The position numbers and the translations under genes were made by a program. The notes under the pieces are model-generated. The model made no database searches. It worked only from the letters and a program-made list of their open reading frames with translations, and was not told the DNA's origin. This document shows, one piece after another, positions 7,409 through 13,791 of a DNA stretch of 19,811 nucleotides (its first letter is position 1; each line of letters opens with the position of its first letter). The DNA comes from JBHAEC01 sp041855385. Its GTDB lineage: Bacteria; Bacillota; Negativicutes; Veillonellales; Veillonellaceae. Where the stretch lies: assembly GCA_041855385.1 (NCBI GenBank), contig JBHAEC010000030.1, forward strand, positions 1 through 19,811, read 5' to 3'.

Positions 7409-7849
7409 ATGAAAACCACATATATGGCCAATCCGAACAAAGTTGAACGGAAATGGTATGTTGTTGACGCTGAAGGTAAAACTTTAGGACGCCTTGCCGC
7501 TGAAGTAGCTAAAGTTCTTCGGGGCAAAAATAAACCTACATTCACACCACATGTGGATACAGGAGATCACGTAATCGTAGTTAATGCAGAAAAAGTACGT
7601 TTGACAGGCAAAAAATTGCTTCAAAAAACATATTTCCGTCATTCCGGATATCCGGGCGGTACCACATTTGTGGCGGCCGGAAAAATGTTGGAAAGACATC
7701 CTGAGCGCGTTATTGAACACGCTGTTAAAGGGATGCTTCCCAAAAATAAATTGGGTGCACAAATGTACCGCAAACTAAATGTTTATGCAGGTCCGGAACA
7801 TCCACATGCAGCACAAAAGCCAGAAGTTTTAGAATTTGATATTCGGTAA
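7409..7849 (+). CDS. rplM: 50S ribosomal protein L13
   Basis: An early-assembly 23S rRNA-binding protein of the large subunit. The 146-aa product has the canonical opening (KTTYMANPNKVERKWYVVDA), then GKTLGRLAAEVAKVLRGK, the central VVNAEKVRLTGKK and the C-terminal LNVYAGPEHPHAAQKPE. AGGAGG (7393-7398) is about 10 nt before the ATG. It forms the conserved rplM-rpsI operon with the gene 21 nt downstream, and the leader RNA upstream is its likely feedback control. Confidence 0.97.
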   Translation: MKTTYMANPNKVERKWYVVDAEGKTLGRLAAEVAKVLRGKNKPTFTPHVDTGDHVIVVNAEKVRLTGKKLLQKTYFRHSGYPGGTTFVAAGKMLERHPERVIEHAVKGMLPKNKLGAQMYRKLNVYAGPEHPHAAQKPEVLEFDIR

Positions 7850-7870
7850 TACCGGGAGGAGGAACATTAA

Positions 7871-8263
7871 ATGGCAGTAGCACAATACTACGGTACAGGT
7901 CGTAGAAAATCTTCCGTTGCCAGAGTTCGTCTGGTACCGGGAACGGGAAAAATTTTAGTAAATAAGCGCGAACTAGGTGAATATTTTGGTCGCCAAACAT
8001 TGGAATTAATCGTAAAGCAGCCACTGAACCTTGTTGGTGTGGTTAGCCAATATGATGTAATTGCCGATGTAGCCGGTGGTGGTCCATCCGGTCAAGCAGG
8101 TGCAATTCGCCATGGCATTTCAAGAGCGCTTCTTGATGTGGACGGTGATTTCCGTCAATCCTTGAAACAAGCAGGTTTCTTGACGCGTGATCCGCGTATG
8201 AAAGAACGTAAGAAATACGGTCTTAAGAAAGCACGTAAGGCATCTCAATTCTCGAAACGTTAA
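7871..8263 (+). CDS. rpsI: 30S ribosomal protein S9
   Basis: A small-subunit protein whose basic C-terminal tail reaches the P site. The 130-aa protein begins VAQYYGTGRRKSSVARVRLVPG, contains GGGPSGQAGAIRHGISRALL, and ends in the invariant family tail (KKYGLKKARKASQFSKR), with the terminal Lys-Arg contacting P-site tRNA in known structures. GGGAGGAGG (7854-7862) is a very strong ribosome site. It is second in the rplM-rpsI operon and is followed by a strong terminator. Confidence 0.97.
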   Translation: MAVAQYYGTGRRKSSVARVRLVPGTGKILVNKRELGEYFGRQTLELIVKQPLNLVGVVSQYDVIADVAGGGPSGQAGAIRHGISRALLDVDGDFRQSLKQAGFLTRDPRMKERKKYGLKKARKASQFSKR

Positions 8264-8270
8264 ACAAGAT

Positions 8271-8313
8271 ATAAAACCCAGACAAGCACAGGTTGTCTGG
8301 GTTTTATTTTTTT
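8271..8313 (+). terminator. Rho-independent terminator of rplM-rpsI
   Basis: A stem of about 15 bp (8271-8285 with 8293-8307; core AAAACCCAGACAA / TTGTCTGGGTTTT) has a 7-nt loop and a T-run continuing to 8313. It begins 7 nt after the rpsI stop. Confidence 0.93.
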
Positions 8314-8341
8314 GTGATAACGTCATTTGGGGGGATTGCAG

Positions 8342-8437
8342 ATGAACAAATTGGGATGGCTGATAAGCCTATGCAAGGTGATAAGGTTAAAATATTTATG
8401 TAAGCTGAAATGGCCTTACCATGAGGCCGATCTTTAA
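8342..8437 (+). CDS. candidate small basic protein, 31 aa, unknown function
   Basis: I do not recognise this ORF. A G-run ribosome site (GGGGGGATT, 8330-8338) lies 3-6 nt before the ATG. The product is short, basic and aromatic (net positive; Lys, Arg and Trp rich) with two Cys (residues 11 and 20) and an acidic end HEADL. It sits in an otherwise gene-free gap between the rpsI terminator and zwf. A weak promoter (TTGTCT 8293-8298, TGATAA 8315-8320) would overlap the terminator. A 5-bp hairpin (GGCCT / AGGCC, 8412-8428) falls inside its 3' part. It could be a chance ORF; only conservation in relatives would decide. Confidence 0.38.
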   Translation: MNKLGWLISLCKVIRLKYLCKLKWPYHEADL

Positions 8438-8496
8438 AACTAAATATAGCCGATGATACCTTTCTCTATGCAGTTGTAACACGAATCGCGAGGAGG

Positions 8497-8534
8497 GCGT
8501 TTTTATTATATGAGCCCCTTTCTGTAGGGGACGC
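8497..8534 (+). other. bulged hairpin in the rpsI-zwf gap
   Basis: CCCCT (8515-8519) pairs with AGGGG (8526-8530) and is stacked directly on ACGC (8531-8534), which pairs with GCGT (8497-8500), leaving a 14-nt AT-rich bulge on the 5' side. No T-run follows. The rest of the gap 8438-8547 shows nothing else I can support. Confidence 0.35.
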
Positions 8535-8547
8535 TATAGACAAATGG

Positions 8548-8578
8548 TTGGATTAATAGTTGGAGAATGTAGTATAAT
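8548..8578 (+). promoter_or_regulatory. zwf operon promoter
   Basis: A perfect TATAAT (8573-8578) has TTGGAT (8548-8553) upstream with a long 19-nt spacer. Transcription would begin near 8585, giving a leader of about 115 nt before zwf. I see no known riboswitch in that AT-rich leader. Confidence 0.6.
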
Positions 8579-8699
8579 AGTTGATGTACTGAGTTGTTAA
8601 GGGCTTTTATTGAAATTATTCGATTTTTATGATACAGTGTACTAAGAAAAATAATAGATAAAACATGAAAAAAGTCTATAAAGGATAGGAGAATATATA

Positions 8700-10217
8700 A
8701 TGGAGCGTCCTATAACGCTGTCTGCAAATTTACGAGAAGAAGTATCCATTGATTTGCTTCCCGAAGCGGGAGCAATTGTCATTTTCGGTGCATCCGGAGA
8801 TTTAACCAAAAGGAAGTTAATTCCTGCTATTTATGCCCTATACCAACGTAACCTTTTGCCGGAGCATTTCGCCGTTGTCGGCGTAGCAAGAACGGAAATG
8901 AGCCATGAGGACTTTAGAAATGAAGTAAGAGAATCCTTAGCTAAACTGGACTCTACGGCGGATTTGGATTCTTTTATGTCACGTTTTTCCTATGTGGCCG
9001 GTGCCTATGATAAACCGGATACATATACGGCTTTGCGCGAGGAATTGGCACGTGTTTCGTCGGCACATAAGACAGAAGGGAATGCGGTATTTTATTTGGC
9101 AACGCCTCCGACACTCTTTCTCACCATTGTTCGGGGACTATCGGAAGGGACGCTTTTAGAAGAGCATGAATCATGGGCGCGCATAGTTATTGAAAAACCT
9201 TTCGGTCGCGATTTGGAAAGTGCGTTGGCTTTGGATAGAGAGCTTAAGAAGTACCTCAAAGAGTCACAAATATACCGAATCGACCACTATGTGGGAAAAG
9301 AGACGGTGCAGAATATTTTAATGTTGCGCTTTGCGAATGCTATATTTGAGCCGATTTGGAATCACCGATACATCGATCATATTGAGATTACCGTGGCAGA
9401 GGACCTGGGGATTGAAAAGCGTGCAGGCTACTATGAAAGTGCGGGAGCACTGCGAGATATGTTTCAAAATCACATGATCCAAATGTTGTCTTTGATTGCC
9501 ATGGAACCGCCGACTTCATTTGAATCCGAGGCATATCGAAATGAAATAGTAAAATTGATTTCCGCTATTCGACCTTTTACAAATCAAGATTTATCTAAAG
9601 TATCTGTCCGTGGACAATATGTAGGATCAGGGGCCGGCGTAGCATATAGAGATGAAGAAAACGTATCCCCCCAATCTATGACGGAAACCTACTTAGCACT
9701 CAAGTTTATGATTGATAACTGGCGCTGGACGGGCGTTCCGTTCTACATGAGAACGGGAAAACGTTTGCCGAGAAAACACAGTGAAATAGCTATTACCTTT
9801 AAACCCGTGCCTCATTCCATTTTTAAACCGATTAAGCCTGAGGACTTTTCTCCTAATGTATTGGTGCTCCGGGTACAGCCGGAAGAAGGCATGTCCTTAT
9901 CCATCGAGGTGAAGTCACCGGGATCGAAGTTGGCATTGAATACACTGGAGATGAGCTTCTCTTATAGTGATTTTATTAAGGAGTCGATTCCCGATGCCTA
10001 TGAACGGCTCTTGATGGATTGCTTGTTGGGCGATCAATCTTTGTTTGTACGAAATGATGCGGTAGAAGCTTCGTGGCGACTCTTTATGCCGATTTTGGAG
10101 GCATGGGAAAAGAACGATAAAAAAACGCCGCTTCATTTTTATGCAGCGTGTAGCGAAGGCCCGGTAGAGGCCGAACGATTATTTGAAGGAGAAGATATAT
10201 CGTGGCGCAAGATTTAG
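8700..10217 (+). CDS. zwf: glucose-6-phosphate 1-dehydrogenase
   Basis: Catalyses the first step of the oxidative pentose phosphate pathway, glucose-6-P to 6-phosphogluconolactone, producing NADPH. The 505-aa protein has the Rossmann motif IFGASGDLTKRKL (28-40), EKPFG at 165-169, and the substrate-binding signature RIDHYVGKE at 193-201 with H196 and K200. The catalytic-base region LRDMFQNHMIQ follows at about 251-261 (H258). The C-terminal domain is intact (KLALNTLEMSFSYSDF). AGGATAGGAG lies upstream of the ATG at 8683-8692. Its last 16 nt overlap pgl, giving the usual enzyme pair; no gnd is present in this window. Confidence 0.97.
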   Translation: MERPITLSANLREEVSIDLLPEAGAIVIFGASGDLTKRKLIPAIYALYQRNLLPEHFAVVGVARTEMSHEDFRNEVRESLAKLDSTADLDSFMSRFSYVAGAYDKPDTYTALREELARVSSAHKTEGNAVFYLATPPTLFLTIVRGLSEGTLLEEHESWARIVIEKPFGRDLESALALDRELKKYLKESQIYRIDHYVGKETVQNILMLRFANAIFEPIWNHRYIDHIEITVAEDLGIEKRAGYYESAGALRDMFQNHMIQMLSLIAMEPPTSFESEAYRNEIVKLISAIRPFTNQDLSKVSVRGQYVGSGAGVAYRDEENVSPQSMTETYLALKFMIDNWRWTGVPFYMRTGKRLPRKHSEIAITFKPVPHSIFKPIKPEDFSPNVLVLRVQPEEGMSLSIEVKSPGSKLALNTLEMSFSYSDFIKESIPDAYERLLMDCLLGDQSLFVRNDAVEASWRLFMPILEAWEKNDKKTPLHFYAACSEGPVEAERLFEGEDISWRKI

Positions 10218-10954
10218 TGTTGTCTTTTGAAACTCCGGAAGAAGTTGCAAAAGCAGTGATTGAAAAATTTATAAAGTATTCCAATGAAACGATAAATAAA
10301 ACGGGATCATGCGTAGTGGGGCTATCCGGTGGCACGACACCGAATGCCATGTTTTCTTTGATGAACGAAGAGGAGTATCAGTCTCGTATCGATTGGAGTC
10401 ATATTTTTTTCTTATGGGTGGACGAGCGCTTTGTTCCTCATGATGATGAAGATAATAATTTCGGCCGTGCAAAAAAACGCCTGTTTGCACATATCAGCGG
10501 ACGATCTCACTATTATCCGATTCCTACCAATGAGGGAACGGTGGAGGAGGCGGCCGAAAACTATGAGCGTGAGGTAAAGACTGTTTTGGCAGCTTGTGAT
10601 AAAGATGCCATGGACTTGGTGCTTCTTGGTCTTGGAGATGATGGGCATACGGCGTCGCTTTTTCCGAAATCACAGGCACTACTGGAAAAAGAACGTCTAG
10701 TTACGCATGTTAAGGATGGGAAAGTGTGGAACAGAATTACCATGACATTTCCTTTCTTGGCGAAAAGTAAAGATGTTTGGTTTACCGTGGTAGGGGAATC
10801 GAAGTCTGCCGCTTTAGAAAAGGTAATACAGCAGCGTAAACTTTATGAATTTGATACATGGGAAAAGCGGATCAACCATACCCTCCCGGGGGCAGTGTTG
10901 TCGCATGAACATATTTTATGGTTTGTTGATAGTGCAGCGGCAAGTAAATTATGA
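10202..10954 (+). CDS. pgl: 6-phosphogluconolactonase (DevB/SOL type)
   Basis: Hydrolyses 6-phosphogluconolactone, the product of Zwf, to 6-phosphogluconate. The 250-aa protein is a sugar-phosphate isomerase-like fold related to NagB. It carries LSGGTTP at 41-47, DERFVPHDDEDNN at 74-86 and the family signature LGLGDDGHTASLFP at 142-155. The start is GTG at 10202, inside the end of zwf; AAGGAGAA (10186-10193) is correctly spaced before it. The 16-nt overlap with zwf and the ATGA overlap with the next gene indicate strict co-translation of all three. Confidence 0.94.
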   Translation: MAQDLVLSFETPEEVAKAVIEKFIKYSNETINKTGSCVVGLSGGTTPNAMFSLMNEEEYQSRIDWSHIFFLWVDERFVPHDDEDNNFGRAKKRLFAHISGRSHYYPIPTNEGTVEEAAENYEREVKTVLAACDKDAMDLVLLGLGDDGHTASLFPKSQALLEKERLVTHVKDGKVWNRITMTFPFLAKSKDVWFTVVGESKSAALEKVIQQRKLYEFDTWEKRINHTLPGAVLSHEHILWFVDSAAASKL

Positions 10955-11568
10955 TAAATATACTTAAAGAACGGTTACAAGTAGTTAATACGAGAAAAGA
11001 TTTTGAACCGGAAGATATGCCGGCAGCTGTTATGGTCCCTTTGTTGGAAAAAGAGGGAAAATATCATGTGCTTTTTCAAGTTCGGGGAAAAGAATTGCGC
11101 CGACAGCCGGGGCAAATTAGTTTTCCCGGAGGAAAATATGAAAGTAGTGATATTTCTCCATGGGAAGCGGCAAAGCGGGAGACCATGGAAGAATTGGGTT
11201 TAGCAAGTGCCGATATTGAGTATATCGGTGATTTGGACTATTATCCTTCTCCCATTGGAGTAAAAATATATCCCTTTGTGGGTAAACTCCATTCTCAAGA
11301 CTTTCGCCTCAATTCGGCAGAAGTAGATGAGGTGTTTTGTGTTCCCTTAGAGGACCTTTTGGCTATGGAACCTCGTATGGCTGTTATGCAGGTAGGAACC
11401 TCGCCTGTGGGAGAATTTCCTTTTGATTTACTCCCCAACTATAATCCTACATGGAAATACAGAAAATCCTATGAGGTATATTTTTATCCTTATAAAAAAT
11501 GGGTTATTTGGGGGCTTACGGGGACGGTTCTGAAAAACTTTTTGGATATATATCGTAAAATCATGTAA
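10951..11568 (+). CDS. Nudix hydrolase, CoA pyrophosphatase-like
   Basis: A probable nucleoside-diphosphate-type pyrophosphatase of the CoA-diphosphatase (NudL / former UPF0035) group. The 205-aa protein has the subfamily preamble LFQVRGKELRRQPGQISFPGG (about 41-61, read in two halves: LFQVRGKELRR and QPGQISFPGG) and a Nudix box with RETMEELGL at 76-84 supplying the metal-binding glutamates. CoA or acyl-CoA as substrate is a family inference. It shares ATGA with the pgl stop, so it is the third gene of the zwf operon; a housekeeping role linked to cofactor turnover is possible. No T-rich terminator was seen in the 105 nt before tatA. Confidence 0.88.
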   Translation: MINILKERLQVVNTRKDFEPEDMPAAVMVPLLEKEGKYHVLFQVRGKELRRQPGQISFPGGKYESSDISPWEAAKRETMEELGLASADIEYIGDLDYYPSPIGVKIYPFVGKLHSQDFRLNSAEVDEVFCVPLEDLLAMEPRMAVMQVGTSPVGEFPFDLLPNYNPTWKYRKSYEVYFYPYKKWVIWGLTGTVLKNFLDIYRKIM

Positions 11569-11673
11569 AATGGTATAGAATGATGGTGTATCTATAATGT
11601 AGGAATTAGACACGTAAGGGCATTGTGATTGGTAAGCTCGTTTAGATAGACTTCTAGTAGAGAGGTGACAGAT

Positions 11674-11916
11674 ATGTTTAACTTTGGTACCCAGGAATTA
11701 ATCCTTATATTAATTATTGCTCTTGTTGTGTTTGGTCCCGGGAAGCTTCCGGAGGTAGGGAAGGCTATCGGTAAGGGAATTAACGAGTTTAAGAGTGCCA
11801 TATCCGGAGATAAGGATAAAGAAAAAGAGCAGGCAAAAGCTTCTGTTGATACCATTGATGTGCAAGCGGGAAATGAAAATACCAATAAGCATAAAGACAT
11901 GGATGAAACAAAGTGA
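11674..11916 (+). CDS. tatA: Sec-independent (Tat) translocase subunit TatA
   Basis: Pore-forming or membrane-weakening component of the twin-arginine pathway, which exports folded proteins. From the ATG at 11674 the 80-aa product has the short N-terminal membrane helix (LILILIIALVVF), the hinge FGPGKLPEVG and an amphipathic helix (KAIGKGINEFKSAI), then a charged soluble tail. I chose ATG 11674 over the in-frame GTG at 11665 because AGAGGTGA (11661-11668) is the ribosome site and would overlap the GTG. TATAAT at 11593-11598 lacks a good -35 partner. No tatC or Tat substrate is nearby; tatC must be elsewhere if the pathway works. Confidence 0.92.
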   Translation: MFNFGTQELILILIIALVVFGPGKLPEVGKAIGKGINEFKSAISGDKDKEKEQAKASVDTIDVQAGNENTNKHKDMDETK

Positions 11917-11941
11917 TGTACTTTCATCATACTTTGATATG

Positions 11942-11961
11942 GGAGAAATTAAATTTTCTCC
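11942..11961 (+). other. hairpin between tatA and the HMA gene
   Basis: GGAGAAA (11942-11948) pairs with TTTCTCC (11955-11961) around a 6-nt loop, 10 nt before the ribosome site of the next gene. No T-run follows, so it is more likely an mRNA stem than a terminator. Confidence 0.4.
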
Positions 11962-11983
11962 GGATTGATTAGGAGGACTTATT

Positions 11984-12286
11984 ATGTGTAAAGAATGCGG
12001 TTGTGCAGCAGATAAAACAGAACGACAAACGATTAATGTACCGGGGATTTCCTGCGGTCATTGCAAAGAGGTAATTGAAGCTGCGCTACTTAAGTTGCCG
12101 GGTGTGATGGCAGCAGACGTAAATGTGGAAACTAAAGACGTTGTTATCGATTTTAAGGGAACAGAAGTAAGTACGGCACAAATTGTTGCGGCTATTGAAG
12201 CTGTGGGCTTTGATGTGGATAAGGACGCTATTGTGGAAAAAGCCTCTTCCGGACTTATGGGGATGGTTAGTAAATTGTTTAAATAA
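11984..12286 (+). CDS. heavy-metal-associated (HMA) domain protein, CopZ-like
   Basis: A small cytosolic metal-binding protein. In the 100-aa product, residues 14-82 form a ferredoxin-like HMA domain with the metal site ISCGHC (C24, C27), followed by VIEAALLKLPGV, as in CopZ-type copper chaperones. It has an added N-terminal Cys cluster (C2, C5, C7 in MCKECGC) and a C-terminal amphipathic tail (LMGMVSKLFK). The extra cysteines could bind a second metal or alter specificity; this is inference. AGGAGG (11971-11976) precedes the ATG. No copper ATPase is adjacent. It may be read through from tatA, and a terminator follows. Confidence 0.85.
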   Translation: MCKECGCAADKTERQTINVPGISCGHCKEVIEAALLKLPGVMAADVNVETKDVVIDFKGTEVSTAQIVAAIEAVGFDVDKDAIVEKASSGLMGMVSKLFK

Positions 12287-12290
12287 GGAG

Positions 12291-12330
12291 AGAAAAGAGG
12301 CACTTCTGAGAGGGGTGTCTTTTCTTTTTG
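12291..12330 (+). terminator. terminator after the HMA gene
   Basis: AGGCAC (12297-12302) pairs with GTGTCT (12315-12320), with flanking A-rich and T-rich arms extending the stem, and a TTTTCTTTTT tail follows. It begins 4 nt after the HMA stop. Confidence 0.7.
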
Positions 12331-12364
12331 CGAGATAGCAGGGATTGATGAAGGGGCAAAAGAA

Positions 12365-12808
12365 ATGAGTATTAAGCGATTTAATGAAAACACATATACT
12401 TGGGAAACAGTTGAAACATTGGTTTATAAAGAAGATAACAGCCCGTTTAAAGATGTAACAAGACAAATACTCTTTGATGGAGCATTTGATCTGCCTTGTC
12501 AACTCAGATATTTTGAAGTAGGTGTTGACGGATACTCTACATTGGAACATCACGAACATACACATTTGGTAATTATCTTTCGAGGAAGAGGACAATGTTT
12601 ATTGGGAACGGAAATAAAGGATGTGAAGGTGGGAGATGTTTTAGTAGTACCCTCTCATTTATTGCATCAATTCAGAGCGAATCAAGGAGAACCTCTAGGT
12701 TTTTTGTGTTTTGTTAACCAAAATAGGGATAAGGTACAGCTGCCAACAAAAGAGGAAATTAATCGTCTCTTCATCGATGAACAGGTGAGAACTTTTCTAG
12801 AAAAATAG
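12365..12808 (+). CDS. cupin-domain protein, function unknown
   Basis: A small beta-barrel cupin of 147 aa. Cupin motif 1 is in STLEHHEHTHLVIIFRGRG (H62/H63, H65, H67 region) and motif 2 in GDVLVVPSHLLHQFRAN (G90, P96, H101). The His set is intact, so it probably binds a divalent metal. These small stand-alone cupins include isomerases, dioxygenases and ligand sensors; the sequence does not let me choose. The ribosome site (AAGGGGC, about 12350-12356) is modest. It sits between the HMA terminator and the cobalamin-riboswitch promoter, so it is transcribed alone or by read-through. No promoter is obvious in the 35-nt gap. Confidence 0.82.
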   Translation: MSIKRFNENTYTWETVETLVYKEDNSPFKDVTRQILFDGAFDLPCQLRYFEVGVDGYSTLEHHEHTHLVIIFRGRGQCLLGTEIKDVKVGDVLVVPSHLLHQFRANQGEPLGFLCFVNQNRDKVQLPTKEEINRLFIDEQVRTFLEK

Positions 12809-12815
12809 CGGAGGA

Positions 12816-12837
12816 TTTTTGTGTATACATACAAAAA
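12816..12837 (+). repeat. AT-rich inverted repeat after the cupin gene
   Basis: Positions 12816-12824 pair with 12829-12837 over 9 bp (one G-T) around ATAC; the arms are TTTTTGTGT and ATACAAAAA. It is 7 nt after the cupin stop and 13 nt before the -35 of the riboswitch promoter. It may be a weak terminator or an operator. Confidence 0.45.
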
Positions 12838-12850
12838 GCGTGGATTTGTA

Positions 12851-12878
12851 TTGACAGAAGGCCACTAAGTTATATACA
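12851..12878 (+). promoter_or_regulatory. promoter of the cobalamin-riboswitch transcript
   Basis: A perfect TTGACA (12851-12856) is followed after 16 nt by TATACA (12873-12878); TACACT at 12875-12880 with an 18-nt spacer is the alternative. Transcription would begin near 12885, just before the aptamer. Confidence 0.7.
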
Positions 12879-12907
12879 CTTTACTCATAATTTAATATTG
12901 TTTTCGT

Positions 12908-13112
12908 TACTACAGGTGTCGAGAGACATAATAGAGAAATCGGTACAAGCCGATGCGGTCCCGCCACTGTAATAGAGAGTAAGAAATGACAATATGCCAC
13001 TGGGAAGCCGGGAAGGCGTCATTTCATAGGTATTTTTGAAATACTTTGCTCTAGAGCCAGGAGAACTGCCTGTAGAATGGTCACCGTTATACCTACGAGC
13101 GATGGGGAGGAG
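12908..13112 (+). promoter_or_regulatory. cobalamin (B12) riboswitch aptamer
   Basis: Conserved cobalamin-riboswitch elements occur in the correct order. They are AGGTGTC (12914), a core with GCGGTCCCGCCACTG (about 12955-12969), the second GCCACTGGG...CGGGAAGGC element (12996-13017) closed by ATGAC/GTCAT arms, and the B12 box AGCCAGGAGAACTGCC (about 13056-13071). ACCTACG (13091) then returns to close P1 with AGGT. The B12 box differs from the common AGCCAGGAGACCTGCC at one position. The long form with the peripheral GCCACTG domain is the kind usually associated with adenosylcobalamin, but the ligand cannot be told from sequence alone. It is followed by a terminator and then the uptake genes. 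Confidence 0.95.
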
Positions 13113-13138
13113 ATTATGCAAGGCTGTATAAAACACTT

Positions 13139-13168
13139 CCCGGAATAGTATTCCGGGTTTTCTTTTTG
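13139..13168 (+). terminator. riboswitch expression-platform terminator
   Basis: CCCGGAAT (13139-13146) pairs perfectly with ATTCCGGG (13150-13157) around AGT, followed by a T-rich run TTTTCTTTTTG. It lies 27 nt after the aptamer and before the first gene, so B12 binding would stop transcription here. The 5' arm with preceding bases (CTTCCCGG, 13136-13143) is exactly complementary to CCGGGAAG (13008-13015) in the aptamer, a possible antiterminator. Confidence 0.9.
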
Positions 13169-13251
13169 TCTTCTACGTTATCTATTGGTATCGGTGGATA
13201 TATTCAACTATTTTTTAGAGTAGTAGTGGTTTTGCAAAAGGAGGTATTACT

Positions 13252-13626
13252 ATGGGTATTACAGCCGAATTTGAAGAAAATGCTTTTATTAACGGATACG
13301 AACTTGATAGAGGCGATGAAGTTATTCTTGTATTAAAAAAGAATCCGGTTTATGTGAGTAAAGAAATAAAAGCTCCACTTACAGAGCGTATAGGGAATCG
13401 GGAAGAGATTAGGTCGGCACTGGAGAAATTGCAGTCTGATGTAGGCAAAGAAGCGTTTGATGCGTATATTGAAACACTGTTGGGGCTAAAGTTTAACGGC
13501 ACTTCTTTGTTGCTTATTGTAAAAAACGGCTTACATCGTTCGAAACTGATGCGCGAGTTTTTGCCTGCTTTGGAAAGAGCATTCGGTACAGCGCAGATAC
13601 GAGTTATTTTAGAAACTATAATCTAA
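13252..13626 (+). CDS. DnaA domain I-like small protein, function unknown
   Basis: I do not recognise this as a named family. The ATG follows an excellent ribosome site (AAAGGAGG, 13237-13244). The 124-aa product seems to have two parts. Residues 1-47 are a short beta-rich segment without a known motif. Residues about 50-122 resemble the N-terminal domain I of DnaA: a helix (REEIRSALEKLQ), AFDAYI in the place of the usual F-x-x-W, then a strand and turn (GTSLLLIVKN), a helix (HRSKLMREFLPALERAFG) and a final strand (IRVIL). In DnaA this domain mediates protein contacts rather than DNA binding. No ATPase or DNA-binding domain is present. It lies between a cobalamin riboswitch and a TonB-dependent receptor, an unexpected place for such a domain. 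Confidence 0.75.
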   Translation: MGITAEFEENAFINGYELDRGDEVILVLKKNPVYVSKEIKAPLTERIGNREEIRSALEKLQSDVGKEAFDAYIETLLGLKFNGTSLLLIVKNGLHRSKLMREFLPALERAFGTAQIRVILETII

Positions 13627-13676
13627 GGTGATGACTTTTTTATTTTTGAAAACCGGAAGCATAATGTAATTGTTTC

Positions 13677-13709
13677 GAGGGGCATCGCTGTCTATTAGCG
13701 GTGTCCCTC
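13677..13709 (+). other. strong hairpin upstream of the receptor gene
   Basis: Bases 13677-13689 and 13697-13709 form an uninterrupted 13-bp stem (two G-U pairs) with loop GTCTATT. No T-run follows. It lies in the 165-nt gap between the 124-aa ORF and the receptor, where it could stabilise or process the mRNA. Confidence 0.6.
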
Positions 13710-13748
13710 AAAGGCGGATTGGGGAAAATTGAGGACATACAAGACTAT

Positions 13749-13765
13749 AAAGGGAAGTCCCTTTT
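13749..13765 (+). other. small hairpin just before the receptor ribosome site
   Basis: AAAGGG (13749-13754) pairs with CCCTTT (13759-13764) around AAGT, 15 nt before GGAGGA at 13780-13785. It is close enough to influence ribosome access. A following AGATAAA gives no terminator tail. Confidence 0.4.
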
Positions 13766-13791
13766 AGATAAATCAACATGGAGGAATGATG

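Noticed and set aside
12086..12595. 169-codon open frame on the minus strand
   Set aside because: It runs antisense across the HMA gene, its terminator and the cupin gene; the + strand genes have clear domains and ribosome sites, and its translation shows no recognisable motif.
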